Positions 6,352 through 12,495 of a stretch of DNA of 12,495 nt are shown here, piece by piece; positions within the stretch are counted from its first letter, which is position 1; every line of letters begins with the position of its first letter. The notes under the pieces are model-generated. The model saw only the letters and a program-made list of their open reading frames with translations. It was not told where the DNA came from and searched no databases. A program made the position numbers and the translations under genes. The stretch comes from Sphingomonas paucimobilis (lineage in GTDB: Bacteria; Pseudomonadota; Alphaproteobacteria; Sphingomonadales; Sphingomonadaceae): the NCBI GenBank assembly GCA_945860425.1, contig CAMAQU010000029.1:1-12495 (forward strand), written 5' to 3'.

Positions 6352-8164
6352 GCTTTGCCTTTTTCCGCTTGGGTGGGCTGGTGATGGGCAGTTGCAGTCG
6401 GAATGTGGCTCCTGCCTCTTGTGCAACGAGAGAAAGGCTGCCGCCATGACTTTCGGCCAGCCGCTTCGCAATGGACAGACCCATGCCAAGGTTTCCCTTT
6501 TTCGATGAGAAGAAGGGCTTAAAAATTCGCCCCGCTTCTTCGGCGGACACGCCCGGGCCATTATCCGAAACATAGATAGAGACCATATTTGCGGCTTCGT
6601 CCTGCGCGCTGTGCACCTGAATGTGCAACATCTTCTCCGCATCGCCGGCCGACCGAAAAGCCTCAACCGCATTTCGGATCAGGATGATGAGGATCTGCTG
6701 GATTTGAATGGCGTCCACATTCAGCGTTGGATTGCCGGCCCCCGGCTTGTGCTGAATGCTCACCTGATCCGGCGCAAAGCCGAGCCGACTTAGATCAATG
6801 GCGCTGTCAATCAGGGCGTCAAGCTCCTCGCTTTTCTGGGCATGCATTCCCTGATCGACAAAGCTGCGCATTCGCTGAATAATCTGGCCAGCCCGTAATG
6901 CCTGTTCAGACACGCGACGCATAAGGCCGGGGATTTCGCCGGTGTCGCACGGCAGCTTTTCTAACATATGCTGCCCAGCGGAGAGATAGTTGACCATCGC
7001 CGTCAAAGGTTGGTTCACCTCATGCGCAATGGCGGCTGCCATTTCTCCTAGGTCATTCACCCGGCCAATATGTGCCAATTCTGCCTGCGCACCGCGCAGA
7101 CGGGTTTGGCTCTCGATAAAGCTGTCTTCCGCGCGCCTGCGATCTGTCACGTCGAGGATTAAGGCAGGGTGAAAGGCCGTCTCTCCGTCTGGCGTGAGAA
7201 TATGGGATATCAAGATTTGGAGACACATGGCGCTGCCATTTTTCGTTTTGGTCCAGCGTTCACCCTGAAAATTCTTCACCTTTCTGGCCAGAAACTGCTG
7301 TCGAAGTTTGTTGTCTCCAAATAACTGAGCCGGGTGCGCGGGGGAGATGGGGGTGGCGGAGAGAAATTCGGATCGGCTGAATCCCGTCATTTCGCACATG
7401 GCGGCATTGGTCATGATCGGCAGCCCATCCGGCGACAAGAGCATCATGCCAGCCCCGGCCTGATCAAATGTTGCCTGAAAGCGTTGATTGGCAGCTTCGG
7501 CCATGGCGGCGCTTTGGCCGGCGGCGATCCGCGCCCGACGGACGGCGGTCGAAAGCAACACGCCAGTCCCGAGAAAAGCAAGGGAAGCGATCATCGCTTG
7601 GACCATAGCCCGCCGATAGGCTGTCTCTGTCTCCTGCTTGAGTTGCGCGAGCACCTGCCTATCCCGCGCGATAAATGCGTCTGACTGGCGGCGCAGTTGC
7701 TCCATTTTTTCTTGGCCTTCGCCTTTCTCGACGAACCTTTGTGCCGCGAGGATGCCACCTGTGCGGGCCAGCTCAATGGATCGGTCGTTGAGCGCGCTTT
7801 TCTCGTCAAAGGTCTGGCGCATCTGGCTCAGCGGCGCGCGCAATTCTGGGCTGGACGCCAACTGCTCAAGATTGGCCCAGGCGACAGCCGCCTGAGGGCG
7901 CGCCGTCATATAGGGATTGAGAAACCTGTCCTGCCCGGTCAACACGAAGCCACGCTGGCCTGTTTCCTCATCGCGGGCGATGGCTATGATCGCATGGGTC
8001 GCCGCAATTCGGCGATAGCCGAGTTCCACCTGTTGTCCGGCGGCCAAAATGCGGCTCATCCCATTGGCGATGCCAATAGACGCTGCAATCAGGCTGATCA
8101 GGGCAATGGCCATGAGCAGGTAAAAATGTCGGGGCAGACGATACTGCCGCAACAAATGTCGCAT
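6341..8164 (-). CDS. CHASE3-PAS sensor histidine kinase, FixL class
   Basis: Inner-membrane sensor kinase of 607 residues. TM1 lies at about 14-34. A periplasmic helical domain at about 40-185 with the CHASE3-type motif DEETGQRGFVLTG at 65-77 and the following FLNPY comes next, then TM2 at about 186-208, a PAS domain at about 227-340, the dimerisation helix with H381 in AIAHEVNQPLTAM, and an ATPase domain with N498, D534-N-G-P-G and GMGLSIAKRLAESHGG at 560-575. The C-terminus is a basic tail, KRKKAKPKT. The kinase core is of the FixL/DctB type, but I cannot find the haem-binding histidine region of oxygen-sensing FixL in the PAS domain, so oxygen sensing is not supported. I chose the ATG at 8164, preceded by GGGGAG; a TTG at 8176 would add four residues. 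It is divergent from a FixJ-class regulator, the likely phosphorylation partner. Confidence 0.92.
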   Translation of the reverse strand: MRHLLRQYRLPRHFYLLMAIALISLIAASIGIANGMSRILAAGQQVELGYRRIAATHAIIAIARDEETGQRGFVLTGQDRFLNPYMTARPQAAVAWANLEQLASSPELRAPLSQMRQTFDEKSALNDRSIELARTGGILAAQRFVEKGEGQEKMEQLRRQSDAFIARDRQVLAQLKQETETAYRRAMVQAMIASLAFLGTGVLLSTAVRRARIAAGQSAAMAEAANQRFQATFDQAGAGMMLLSPDGLPIMTNAAMCEMTGFSRSEFLSATPISPAHPAQLFGDNKLRQQFLARKVKNFQGERWTKTKNGSAMCLQILISHILTPDGETAFHPALILDVTDRRRAEDSFIESQTRLRGAQAELAHIGRVNDLGEMAAAIAHEVNQPLTAMVNYLSAGQHMLEKLPCDTGEIPGLMRRVSEQALRAGQIIQRMRSFVDQGMHAQKSEELDALIDSAIDLSRLGFAPDQVSIQHKPGAGNPTLNVDAIQIQQILIILIRNAVEAFRSAGDAEKMLHIQVHSAQDEAANMVSIYVSDNGPGVSAEEAGRIFKPFFSSKKGNLGMGLSIAKRLAESHGGSLSLVAQEAGATFRLQLPITSPPKRKKAKPKT

Positions 8165-8282
8165 CTGGCTCCCCAATCCTCTCCGGAAGAACTTCTATAA
8201 TCATTAAACACGCTAAAGTGGCATAATACTATACCAAGTTGGTTGATAATGATTTGGTTTTCAACAAGAACCGCGAAACGCG
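8165..8282. promoter_or_regulatory. Divergent promoter region of the FixL/FixJ-class pair
   Basis: A 118-bp spacer that must hold start signals for both genes. On the plus strand there is a perfect TATAAT at 8196-8201 and a GATAAT at 8245-8250, neither with a good -35 box. On the minus strand, ATAATA at 8223-8228 reads TATTAT. An odd-centred palindrome ACCAAGTTGGT at 8233-8243 sits centrally and could be a regulator site. The individual assignments are weak. Confidence 0.35.
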
Positions 8283-8951
8283 ATGTCAAAATCTTTGCCG
8301 GACCAGAAGTTAACTATGCGCAGGCTGATCTACCTCGTTGACGATGACGATTTTGTGCGGGACTCCACCGCCTATCTCCTGCGCGCGAATGACTATGATG
8401 TCCTGGAATATGGTAAATCAAAGGTGTTTATTGAGGAGCTAGATGCGGCAAGACCTGCCTGCATCATGCTCGATATAGCGATGCCCGAATTGGATGGGCT
8501 TCAGACACAAGATGTTTTGAATGAACGCGGCATAGCATTTCCTGTCCTCATCCTGACTGGGCAGGGCGATGTCGCGCGGGCGGTGCGGGCCATGAAAAAT
8601 GGTGCGGTTGAGTTTCTGGAAAAGCCTTATGAAGAGGGCAAGCTGCTGCAGGCGCTGGACAAGGCGTTTGCAACACTTGACCAGCGCATGGACCAAGGGG
8701 GGAAAGAGCAGGAAGCCCGACGCAAAATTGCCGCCCTGTCAAAGCGGGAGCGGGAGGTAATGCAAGGCCTGCTCGATGGGATGCCCAATAAGATCATCGC
8801 CTATAAGCTGGGCCTGAGCATCCGTACGGTGGAGAGCTTTCGGGCGACATTGATGGAAAAACTCGGTGTGCGCACTGTATCTGCGGCAGTCCGCTTGGCG
8901 CTTCTGGCGGGCCTGCCCGCCCTGAGTGAGGATGTGGCACCGCCCCTATAG
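8283..8951 (+). CDS. FixJ/TtrR-class two-component response regulator
   Basis: Cytoplasmic regulator of 222 residues with a receiver and a LuxR-type helix-turn-helix. The receiver has the acidic cluster D20-D-D-D, phosphoacceptor D64 in IMLDIAMPELDG, T92 in LILTGQGD and K114 in LEKPYEEGKL. The DNA-binding domain spans about 149-208 (LSKREREVMQGL, then IRTVESFRATLMEKLGV). FixJ-class proteins usually have a His in the recognition helix (TVEVHR); here the residues are S-F. The ATG at 8283 lacks a clear ribosome site. The ATG at 8316 (giving MRRLIYLVDDDD) has AGAAG six bases upstream and matches the usual family start, so the true start may be 8316. It is divergent from the CHASE3-PAS kinase, its likely partner. 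The last 6 bp overlap the opposing dehydrogenase gene. Target genes are unknown. Confidence 0.93.
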   Translation: MSKSLPDQKLTMRRLIYLVDDDDFVRDSTAYLLRANDYDVLEYGKSKVFIEELDAARPACIMLDIAMPELDGLQTQDVLNERGIAFPVLILTGQGDVARAVRAMKNGAVEFLEKPYEEGKLLQALDKAFATLDQRMDQGGKEQEARRKIAALSKREREVMQGLLDGMPNKIIAYKLGLSIRTVESFRATLMEKLGVRTVSAAVRLALLAGLPALSEDVAPPL

Positions 8952-9716
8952 CGACTGTCCGTCGTCAATATCGATTGTCGATCCCGTGGTCGCAGCAGAC
9001 GCATCTGACGCAAAATAGAGCATCATGGCATCTAGCGAGTCGATGGGCTGAAGCCGCTTGCGGTGGAAGGCCGCGATTTTTGCCTTGCCCATTTCGGTCT
9101 GGAAAAAGTCGCCCGCAATTTCGGTCTGGATATAGCCGGGCTGGATTGTGTTCACGTTGATGCCTTGGCGCACCCATTCGCGCGCAAGATTACGGCCGAG
9201 ATGGGCAACCGCGGCCTTGGTGGCCGCATAGGCAGAATCACCTTCCCCCGTCAGATGCGATGTAATCGAGCCGATCAGGATGATCCGCCCCTTGCTCGTT
9301 TCGCGCGACCCGGCGGCGATGAGGCGACGTGCGCCTTCTCGTGCCGTCAGATAAACACCGATGAAATTGGTGTCGGTCACCATACGCACATCGGCATCGC
9401 TGATTTCGGTGGATCGGCCAGCGGCGGATGTCCCGGCATTGGCGATGATGGTGTCCACTGTGCCAAAGCGCGCCTCTGCGGCATCATAGGCGGCCTTGAG
9501 GGAGGCTTCATCCGTGACATCGAGGGAAATGGCGAGCGCGCCTGTGCCGGCGGCAGTCAGCTCTGCGGCAAGGGCGGCGACCTTGTCCGCCCGACGCGCG
9601 CCCAGCACAATATTGGCCCCGGCTTTTGCAAAGAGCCGCGCAAAATGCGCGCCCAGGCCGGAAGAGGCCCCGGTGATCAGAGCCGTGCGGCCAGCAAGAG
9701 AAAAGGGCAAGGTCAT
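8946..9716 (-). CDS. SDR-family NAD(P)-dependent oxidoreductase
   Basis: Classical short-chain dehydrogenase/reductase of 256 residues, cytoplasmic. The cofactor loop TGASSGLG is at 15-22, and A40-R-R after the second strand suggests NADPH preference. D66 in SLDVTD, N93-A-G, N118, S150 in LIGSITS and the YAATK motif with Y163 and K167 complete the catalytic tetrad. The C-terminus, TGSTIDIDDGQSL, is typical. The substrate cannot be assigned. I chose the ATG at 9716 because GGAG lies nine bases upstream; the ATG at 9725 directly abuts that GGAG, and a TTG at 9752 is less likely. It lies downstream of the petABC terminator and has its own short leader with a palindrome, so it is probably a separate transcription unit. 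Its 3' end overlaps the FixJ-class gene by 6 bp. Confidence 0.93.
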   Translation of the reverse strand: MTLPFSLAGRTALITGASSGLGAHFARLFAKAGANIVLGARRADKVAALAAELTAAGTGALAISLDVTDEASLKAAYDAAEARFGTVDTIIANAGTSAAGRSTEISDADVRMVTDTNFIGVYLTAREGARRLIAAGSRETSKGRIILIGSITSHLTGEGDSAYAATKAAVAHLGRNLAREWVRQGINVNTIQPGYIQTEIAGDFFQTEMGKAKIAAFHRKRLQPIDSLDAMMLYFASDASAATTGSTIDIDDGQSL

Positions 9717-9744
9717 GGCAAACATCTCCGTTTGTAAGGTTTGG

Positions 9745-9767
9745 CGGGCCAACTGGTCTGTGGCCCG
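9745..9767. promoter_or_regulatory. Inverted repeat CGGGCCA-N9-TGGCCCG upstream of the SDR gene
   Basis: Perfect 7-bp arms (9745-9751 and 9761-9767) flank a 9-bp centre, ending about 28 bp upstream of the chosen dehydrogenase start codon. There is no T-run after it on either strand, so it is not a second terminator. It could be a repressor operator or a leader hairpin. Only the symmetry is seen; the function is a guess. Confidence 0.35.
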
Positions 9768-9772
9768 TTTAC

Positions 9773-9811
9773 TCCAAAAGAAAAGGCCCGGCAGATCGCT
9801 CTACCGGGCCT
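9773..9811 (-). terminator. Intrinsic terminator of the petABC operon
   Basis: Read on the minus strand, a 12-bp stem (AGGCCCGGTAGA with TCTGCCGGGCCT, one G-U pair) closes on the GNRA tetraloop GCGA and runs into TTTTCTTTT. It lies 24 bp after the petC stop. The stem, loop and tail are all textbook, so this is the strongest regulatory call in the window. Confidence 0.9.
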
Positions 9812-9835
9812 GTTCCAAACTCTGTGCAAGATGGA

Positions 9836-10687
9836 TTAGGCGACCGTCTTCTTATCTGCCCAGATATTCTTATAGGCGCCAATGCAGAGCCCCAAGAAGA
9901 TGAGCAGGAAGATGACAGCAGCCGTGCCGGCCCGCTTGCGCTGCTCCAGCTTTGGTTCAGCCGTCCATGTTAGGAACGCCGCCACATCCTTTGACATCTG
10001 CGACACCGTTGGCTTGGGCGCGCCTTCACCATAGGTCACCTGACCGTCCGTGTTCAACGGCGCGGCCATGGCGAGGTTCAGGTTCGCAAAATAAGGATTA
10101 TAGTGCGTCGTCTTACCCGGCATGGAGTCCGGGAACTTCTTGGCCAAATCTGCAGGCGGATTTTGATAGCCGGTCAGCAGCGAATAGACATAGGCCGACC
10201 CGTCATGACGCGCCTTTGTCATCAACGACAAATCTGGCGGAATGGCGTTGTTATTCGCGGCACGCGCAGCAACGTCATTCGGATAGGGGGAAGGGATCTT
10301 ATCCGTTGCAATGGGCTTACGCGTCGTGGCCTCACCCGTATCCGGGTTCACTGAGGGCGTTTCTGCGGGCCATTCTTGAGCAATGGTTTTGATCTGGCCT
10401 TCGTCATAGCCCAGCGCCGCAAAATCGCGGAACGACACATATTTCAGGCTGTGGCAGGCAGAGCAAACTTCACGATAGACCTGAAGGCCGCGCTGCAGCT
10501 GCGCACGATCATATTTCCCAAGCGGGCCGTTGAACGAGAATTCAACTTCTTTGGGATAAAGATGAAATGTCTTTTCCGCTGTTTTTGCAGGCGGTTCAGA
10601 CACAAAGGCGAAGGCTCCCATGACGGCTGAGACAAGCAGCCAGCCAGCAAAGAAGAGCCCAACAAGAAATGCACCAATGCGGATCAT
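9836..10687 (-). CDS. petC: Cytochrome c1, haem c subunit of the bc1 complex
   Basis: Transfers electrons from the Rieske centre to soluble or membrane cytochrome c on the periplasmic side. It has 283 residues. A hydrophobic N-terminal segment spans about 4-28; the AFA at 25-27 could be a signal peptidase site, but it might also stay as an anchor. Haem c is attached at C75-S-A-C78-H79 (VCSACHS). PPDLS at 150-154 is a family block, M207 in NLAMAAPL is the probable sixth iron ligand, and a C-terminal membrane anchor spans about 254-272. The ATG at 10687 has AAGGA nine bases upstream. It is the last gene of petABC, 12 bp after petB, and is followed by an intrinsic terminator. Confidence 0.97.
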   Translation of the reverse strand: MIRIGAFLVGLFFAGWLLVSAVMGAFAFVSEPPAKTAEKTFHLYPKEVEFSFNGPLGKYDRAQLQRGLQVYREVCSACHSLKYVSFRDFAALGYDEGQIKTIAQEWPAETPSVNPDTGEATTRKPIATDKIPSPYPNDVAARAANNNAIPPDLSLMTKARHDGSAYVYSLLTGYQNPPADLAKKFPDSMPGKTTHYNPYFANLNLAMAAPLNTDGQVTYGEGAPKPTVSQMSKDVAAFLTWTAEPKLEQRKRAGTAAVIFLLIFLGLCIGAYKNIWADKKTVA

Positions 10688-10699
10688 GTCGACAGGTCC

Positions 10700-11983
10700 T
10701 TATTCAGCAGGCTGAAGCTTGGCGCCCGGCGCTTGGGCCAGAACAGCTTCGGTAATGGAGTTAGGAAGGGGCTTTGGCGTTTCAACGCGCGAGATGATCG
10801 GCAGAATGATCAGGAAGTGCGCGAAATAATAGGCCGATGCCAATTGTGAGATGATCACATAAGGCTCTTCTGCCGGAGCACCCCCGCACCATGCGAGAAT
10901 GATCACGCATGGAACAAGGCCGAACCAAAAGAACTTGCGGAACAGCGGACGATAATGGCCCGACCGTACGGCCGATGTATCCAGCCAAGGCAGGAAGAAC
11001 AGCAGCAGGATCGAGGCAAACATCGCCAACACGCCGAGCAGCTTTGCCGGGATGAAGAAGAAATCCACCGTGAAAGCGCGCAGGATCGCGTAGAACGGCC
11101 AGAAATACCATTCAGGCACGATATGCGCTGGCGTCGACATGGGGTTGGCCGGAATATAATTGTCCGGATGGCCCAGCATGTTCGGGGCAAAGAAGATCAG
11201 CGACGCGAACAGGAGGAAGAACAAGGCCGCCCCAACGCCATCCTTGGCGGTGTAATAGGGGTGGAACGGAACCGTATCCTGCTCCGTTTTTACTTCCACG
11301 CCCGTCGGGTTGGAAGACCCTGGAATGTGCAGCGCCCAAATGTGGAGGATGATGACACCCAAAATCACAAAAGGCAGCAAATAGTGGAGCGAGAAGAACC
11401 GGTTCAGCGCCGCATTATCCGGCGCAAATCCGCCCAGAAGCCATGTCTGGATCGGCTCACCCACCAGCGGGATCGCACCGAACAGGCCGGTGATGACCTT
11501 CGCCCCCCAGAAGCTCATTTGGCCCCAAGGAAGGACATAACCCATGAAGGCGGTGGCCATCATCAATAAGAAAATGACAAGGCCCAAATGCCACACCATT
11601 TCGCGCGGCGGCTTATAGGATCCGTAGAACAAACCACGGAAGATATGGGTGTAGACGACGATGAAGAACATCGAAGCACCATTAGCGTGCGCATAACGCA
11701 GGAACCAACCCGCGTTCACGTCGCGCATGATATGCTCGACAGAGGCAAAGGCGACCGTGCCTTCTGCGGCATAATGCATGGCTAGGACAATGCCCGTGAC
11801 AATCTGAACCATCAGGGCGACCCCAGCGAGGACGCCGAAGTTCCAGAAATAGTTCAGGTTGCGCGGAACGGGATAGCCCGCACCTACGGCGTTATAAACG
11901 AAACGCGGTAGAGGCAGTCTCTCATCCAGATAACGCGTAAAGGCATTGTTTGGCTTATATTCGTTAGCCCAAGGAAAACTCAT
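10700..11983 (-). CDS. petB: Cytochrome b of the bc1 complex
   Basis: Integral membrane core of ubiquinol:cytochrome c oxidoreductase, carrying both b haems and the Qo and Qi quinone sites. Its 427 residues, with about eight membrane helices, are normal for an alphaproteobacterium. The haem ligands are H99 and H113 in helix B and H200 and H214 in helix D, each pair 14 positions apart. The Qo-site motif P290-E-W-Y is present in VPEWYFWPFYAILR. GSYKPPREMVWHLG at 121-134 and LPWGQMSFWGA at 151-161 are conserved blocks. The ATG at 11983 has AGGA eight bases upstream. It lies 11 bp after petA and 12 bp before petC, so the three are co-transcribed. Nothing in it looks altered. Confidence 0.98.
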   Translation of the reverse strand: MSFPWANEYKPNNAFTRYLDERLPLPRFVYNAVGAGYPVPRNLNYFWNFGVLAGVALMVQIVTGIVLAMHYAAEGTVAFASVEHIMRDVNAGWFLRYAHANGASMFFIVVYTHIFRGLFYGSYKPPREMVWHLGLVIFLLMMATAFMGYVLPWGQMSFWGAKVITGLFGAIPLVGEPIQTWLLGGFAPDNAALNRFFSLHYLLPFVILGVIILHIWALHIPGSSNPTGVEVKTEQDTVPFHPYYTAKDGVGAALFFLLFASLIFFAPNMLGHPDNYIPANPMSTPAHIVPEWYFWPFYAILRAFTVDFFFIPAKLLGVLAMFASILLLFFLPWLDTSAVRSGHYRPLFRKFFWFGLVPCVIILAWCGGAPAEEPYVIISQLASAYYFAHFLIILPIISRVETPKPLPNSITEAVLAQAPGAKLQPAE

Positions 11984-11994
11984 CGATCTAATCC

Positions 11995-12495
11995 TCAGCC
12001 GACTTTGATGACAGTATCAGAGGTGAAGGCGTATTCCGGCACCTGCAAATTGGTTGGCGCGGGGCCTTTGCGAATGCGGCCCGCCGTGTCGTAGTGCGAG
12101 CCATGGCAGGGGCAGAAATAGCCGCCAAACTCACCCTTAATCTCACCCGCAGCAGCACCCAGCGGCACACAGCCCAAATGGGTGCAAACGCCCATGGTCA
12201 CGAGCCATTGTTTCTTGCCCGCCTTGGTGCGGTCTTCCAAAGTCTGCGGGTCGCGCAAATTGGAAACAGGCTCTTTTTCAGCCGCTGCAATTTCTTCGGG
12301 CGTCAAGTGACGCACAAACAAGGGCTGCTTACGGAACATGGTTTTGATCGCTTGGCCAACCGCGATTGCCGACACATCAACTTCGGTCGATGCTGCGGCC
12401 AGAACGTCTGCCGACGGGTTCATCTGGTTGATGAGCGGAAGGACCACCGTAACGGCGCCCACACCCGCAAAACTTGCCGCTGCGACATTGATAAA
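11995..12495 (-). CDS. petA: Rieske iron-sulfur subunit of the bc1 complex (5' end missing)
   Basis: Carries the high-potential 2Fe-2S centre that takes the first electron from ubiquinol. The frame is open to the window edge; the first visible residues, FINVAAASFAGVG, look like the stretch right after the twin-arginine motif of a Tat-exported Rieske protein, so only a short N-terminus is missing. A GTG at 12462 is internal to the membrane anchor and is not the start. In visible residue numbers, the cluster motifs are C104-T-H106-L-G-C109 and C128-P-C130-H131-G-S-H-Y-D, with both cluster cysteines and histidines and both disulfide cysteines present. The C-terminus IRKGPAPTNLQVPEY is typical. 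It is the first gene of petABC; the promoter is off the window. Confidence 0.97.
   Translation of the reverse strand, partial: FINVAAASFAGVGAVTVVLPLINQMNPSADVLAAASTEVDVSAIAVGQAIKTMFRKQPLFVRHLTPEEIAAAEKEPVSNLRDPQTLEDRTKAGKKQWLVTMGVCTHLGCVPLGAAAGEIKGEFGGYFCPCHGSHYDTAGRIRKGPAPTNLQVPEYAFTSDTVIKVG

Noticed and set aside
6350..6364. Small hairpin AGGC-TTT-GCCT followed by TTTT after wecB
   Set aside because: The stem is only 4 bp and falls inside the lysine-rich 3' end of the opposing kinase; too weak to call a terminator.
9784..9811. Reading the terminator stem as a mobile-element end or repeat unit
   Set aside because: It has a GNRA loop and a U-rich tail in the right orientation after petC, and I see no second copy in the window.
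12460..12462. GTG as the start of the Rieske gene
   Set aside because: The frame continues to the window edge and encodes the membrane anchor of a Tat-type Rieske N-terminus, so the GTG is internal.
1..12495. CRISPR arrays, tRNA or rRNA genes, insertion sequences, phage or defence genes
   Set aside because: I looked for direct repeats, cloverleaf-like segments and transposase or integrase motifs on both strands and found none. All substantial coding capacity is accounted for by common families, so there is no evidence here for a wholly new system.

Overview
This 12.5 kb window looks like ordinary, gene-dense chromosome from an alphaproteobacterium, most probably a sphingomonad. The placement is inferred from the FeuP/FeuQ-type two-component pair, the petA-petB-petC cytochrome bc1 operon with a Rieske protein, and the moderately GC-rich codon use; no 16S or other phylogenetic marker is present. 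I see no tRNA, rRNA, insertion sequence, phage gene or CRISPR array. All eleven substantial genes belong to known families, so I do not claim a new system. The interest is mainly in intergenic control signals and gene boundaries.

Left part (1-1933): the 3' part of a PhoP/FeuP-like response regulator (cut by the window edge) is followed one base later by its PhoQ/FeuQ-like membrane histidine kinase. The kinase converges on an Lrp/AsnC-type regulator (1949-2389, minus).

Alanine and amine block (1949-5181): the Lrp-type gene is divergent from alanine dehydrogenase (ald, 2525-3622). The AT-rich gap holds a clean dyad that looks like an Lrp-family operator. After ald come a 16-codon remnant-like ORF, a probable terminator, and a class III omega-aminotransferase (3808-5181). 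A transaminase that uses pyruvate as acceptor and an alanine dehydrogenase that regenerates pyruvate from alanine would form a nitrogen-releasing amine degradation cycle under alanine-responsive control; this coupling is inferred.

Middle (5206-8951): a lone UDP-GlcNAc 2-epimerase gene (wecB) begins inside a perfect 9-bp hairpin. It overlaps tail-to-tail by 11 bp with a CHASE3-PAS histidine kinase of the FixL class (6341-8164, minus). That kinase is divergent from a FixJ-class response regulator (8283-8951), which overlaps tail-to-tail by 6 bp with a short-chain dehydrogenase (8946-9716, minus).

Right part (9773-12495): petA (5' end off the window), petB and petC, encoding the Rieske protein, cytochrome b and cytochrome c1, are read leftward with 11-12 bp gaps. 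They end in a strong intrinsic terminator with a GNRA tetraloop and a U-rich tail. A second palindrome lies between this terminator and the short-chain dehydrogenase.
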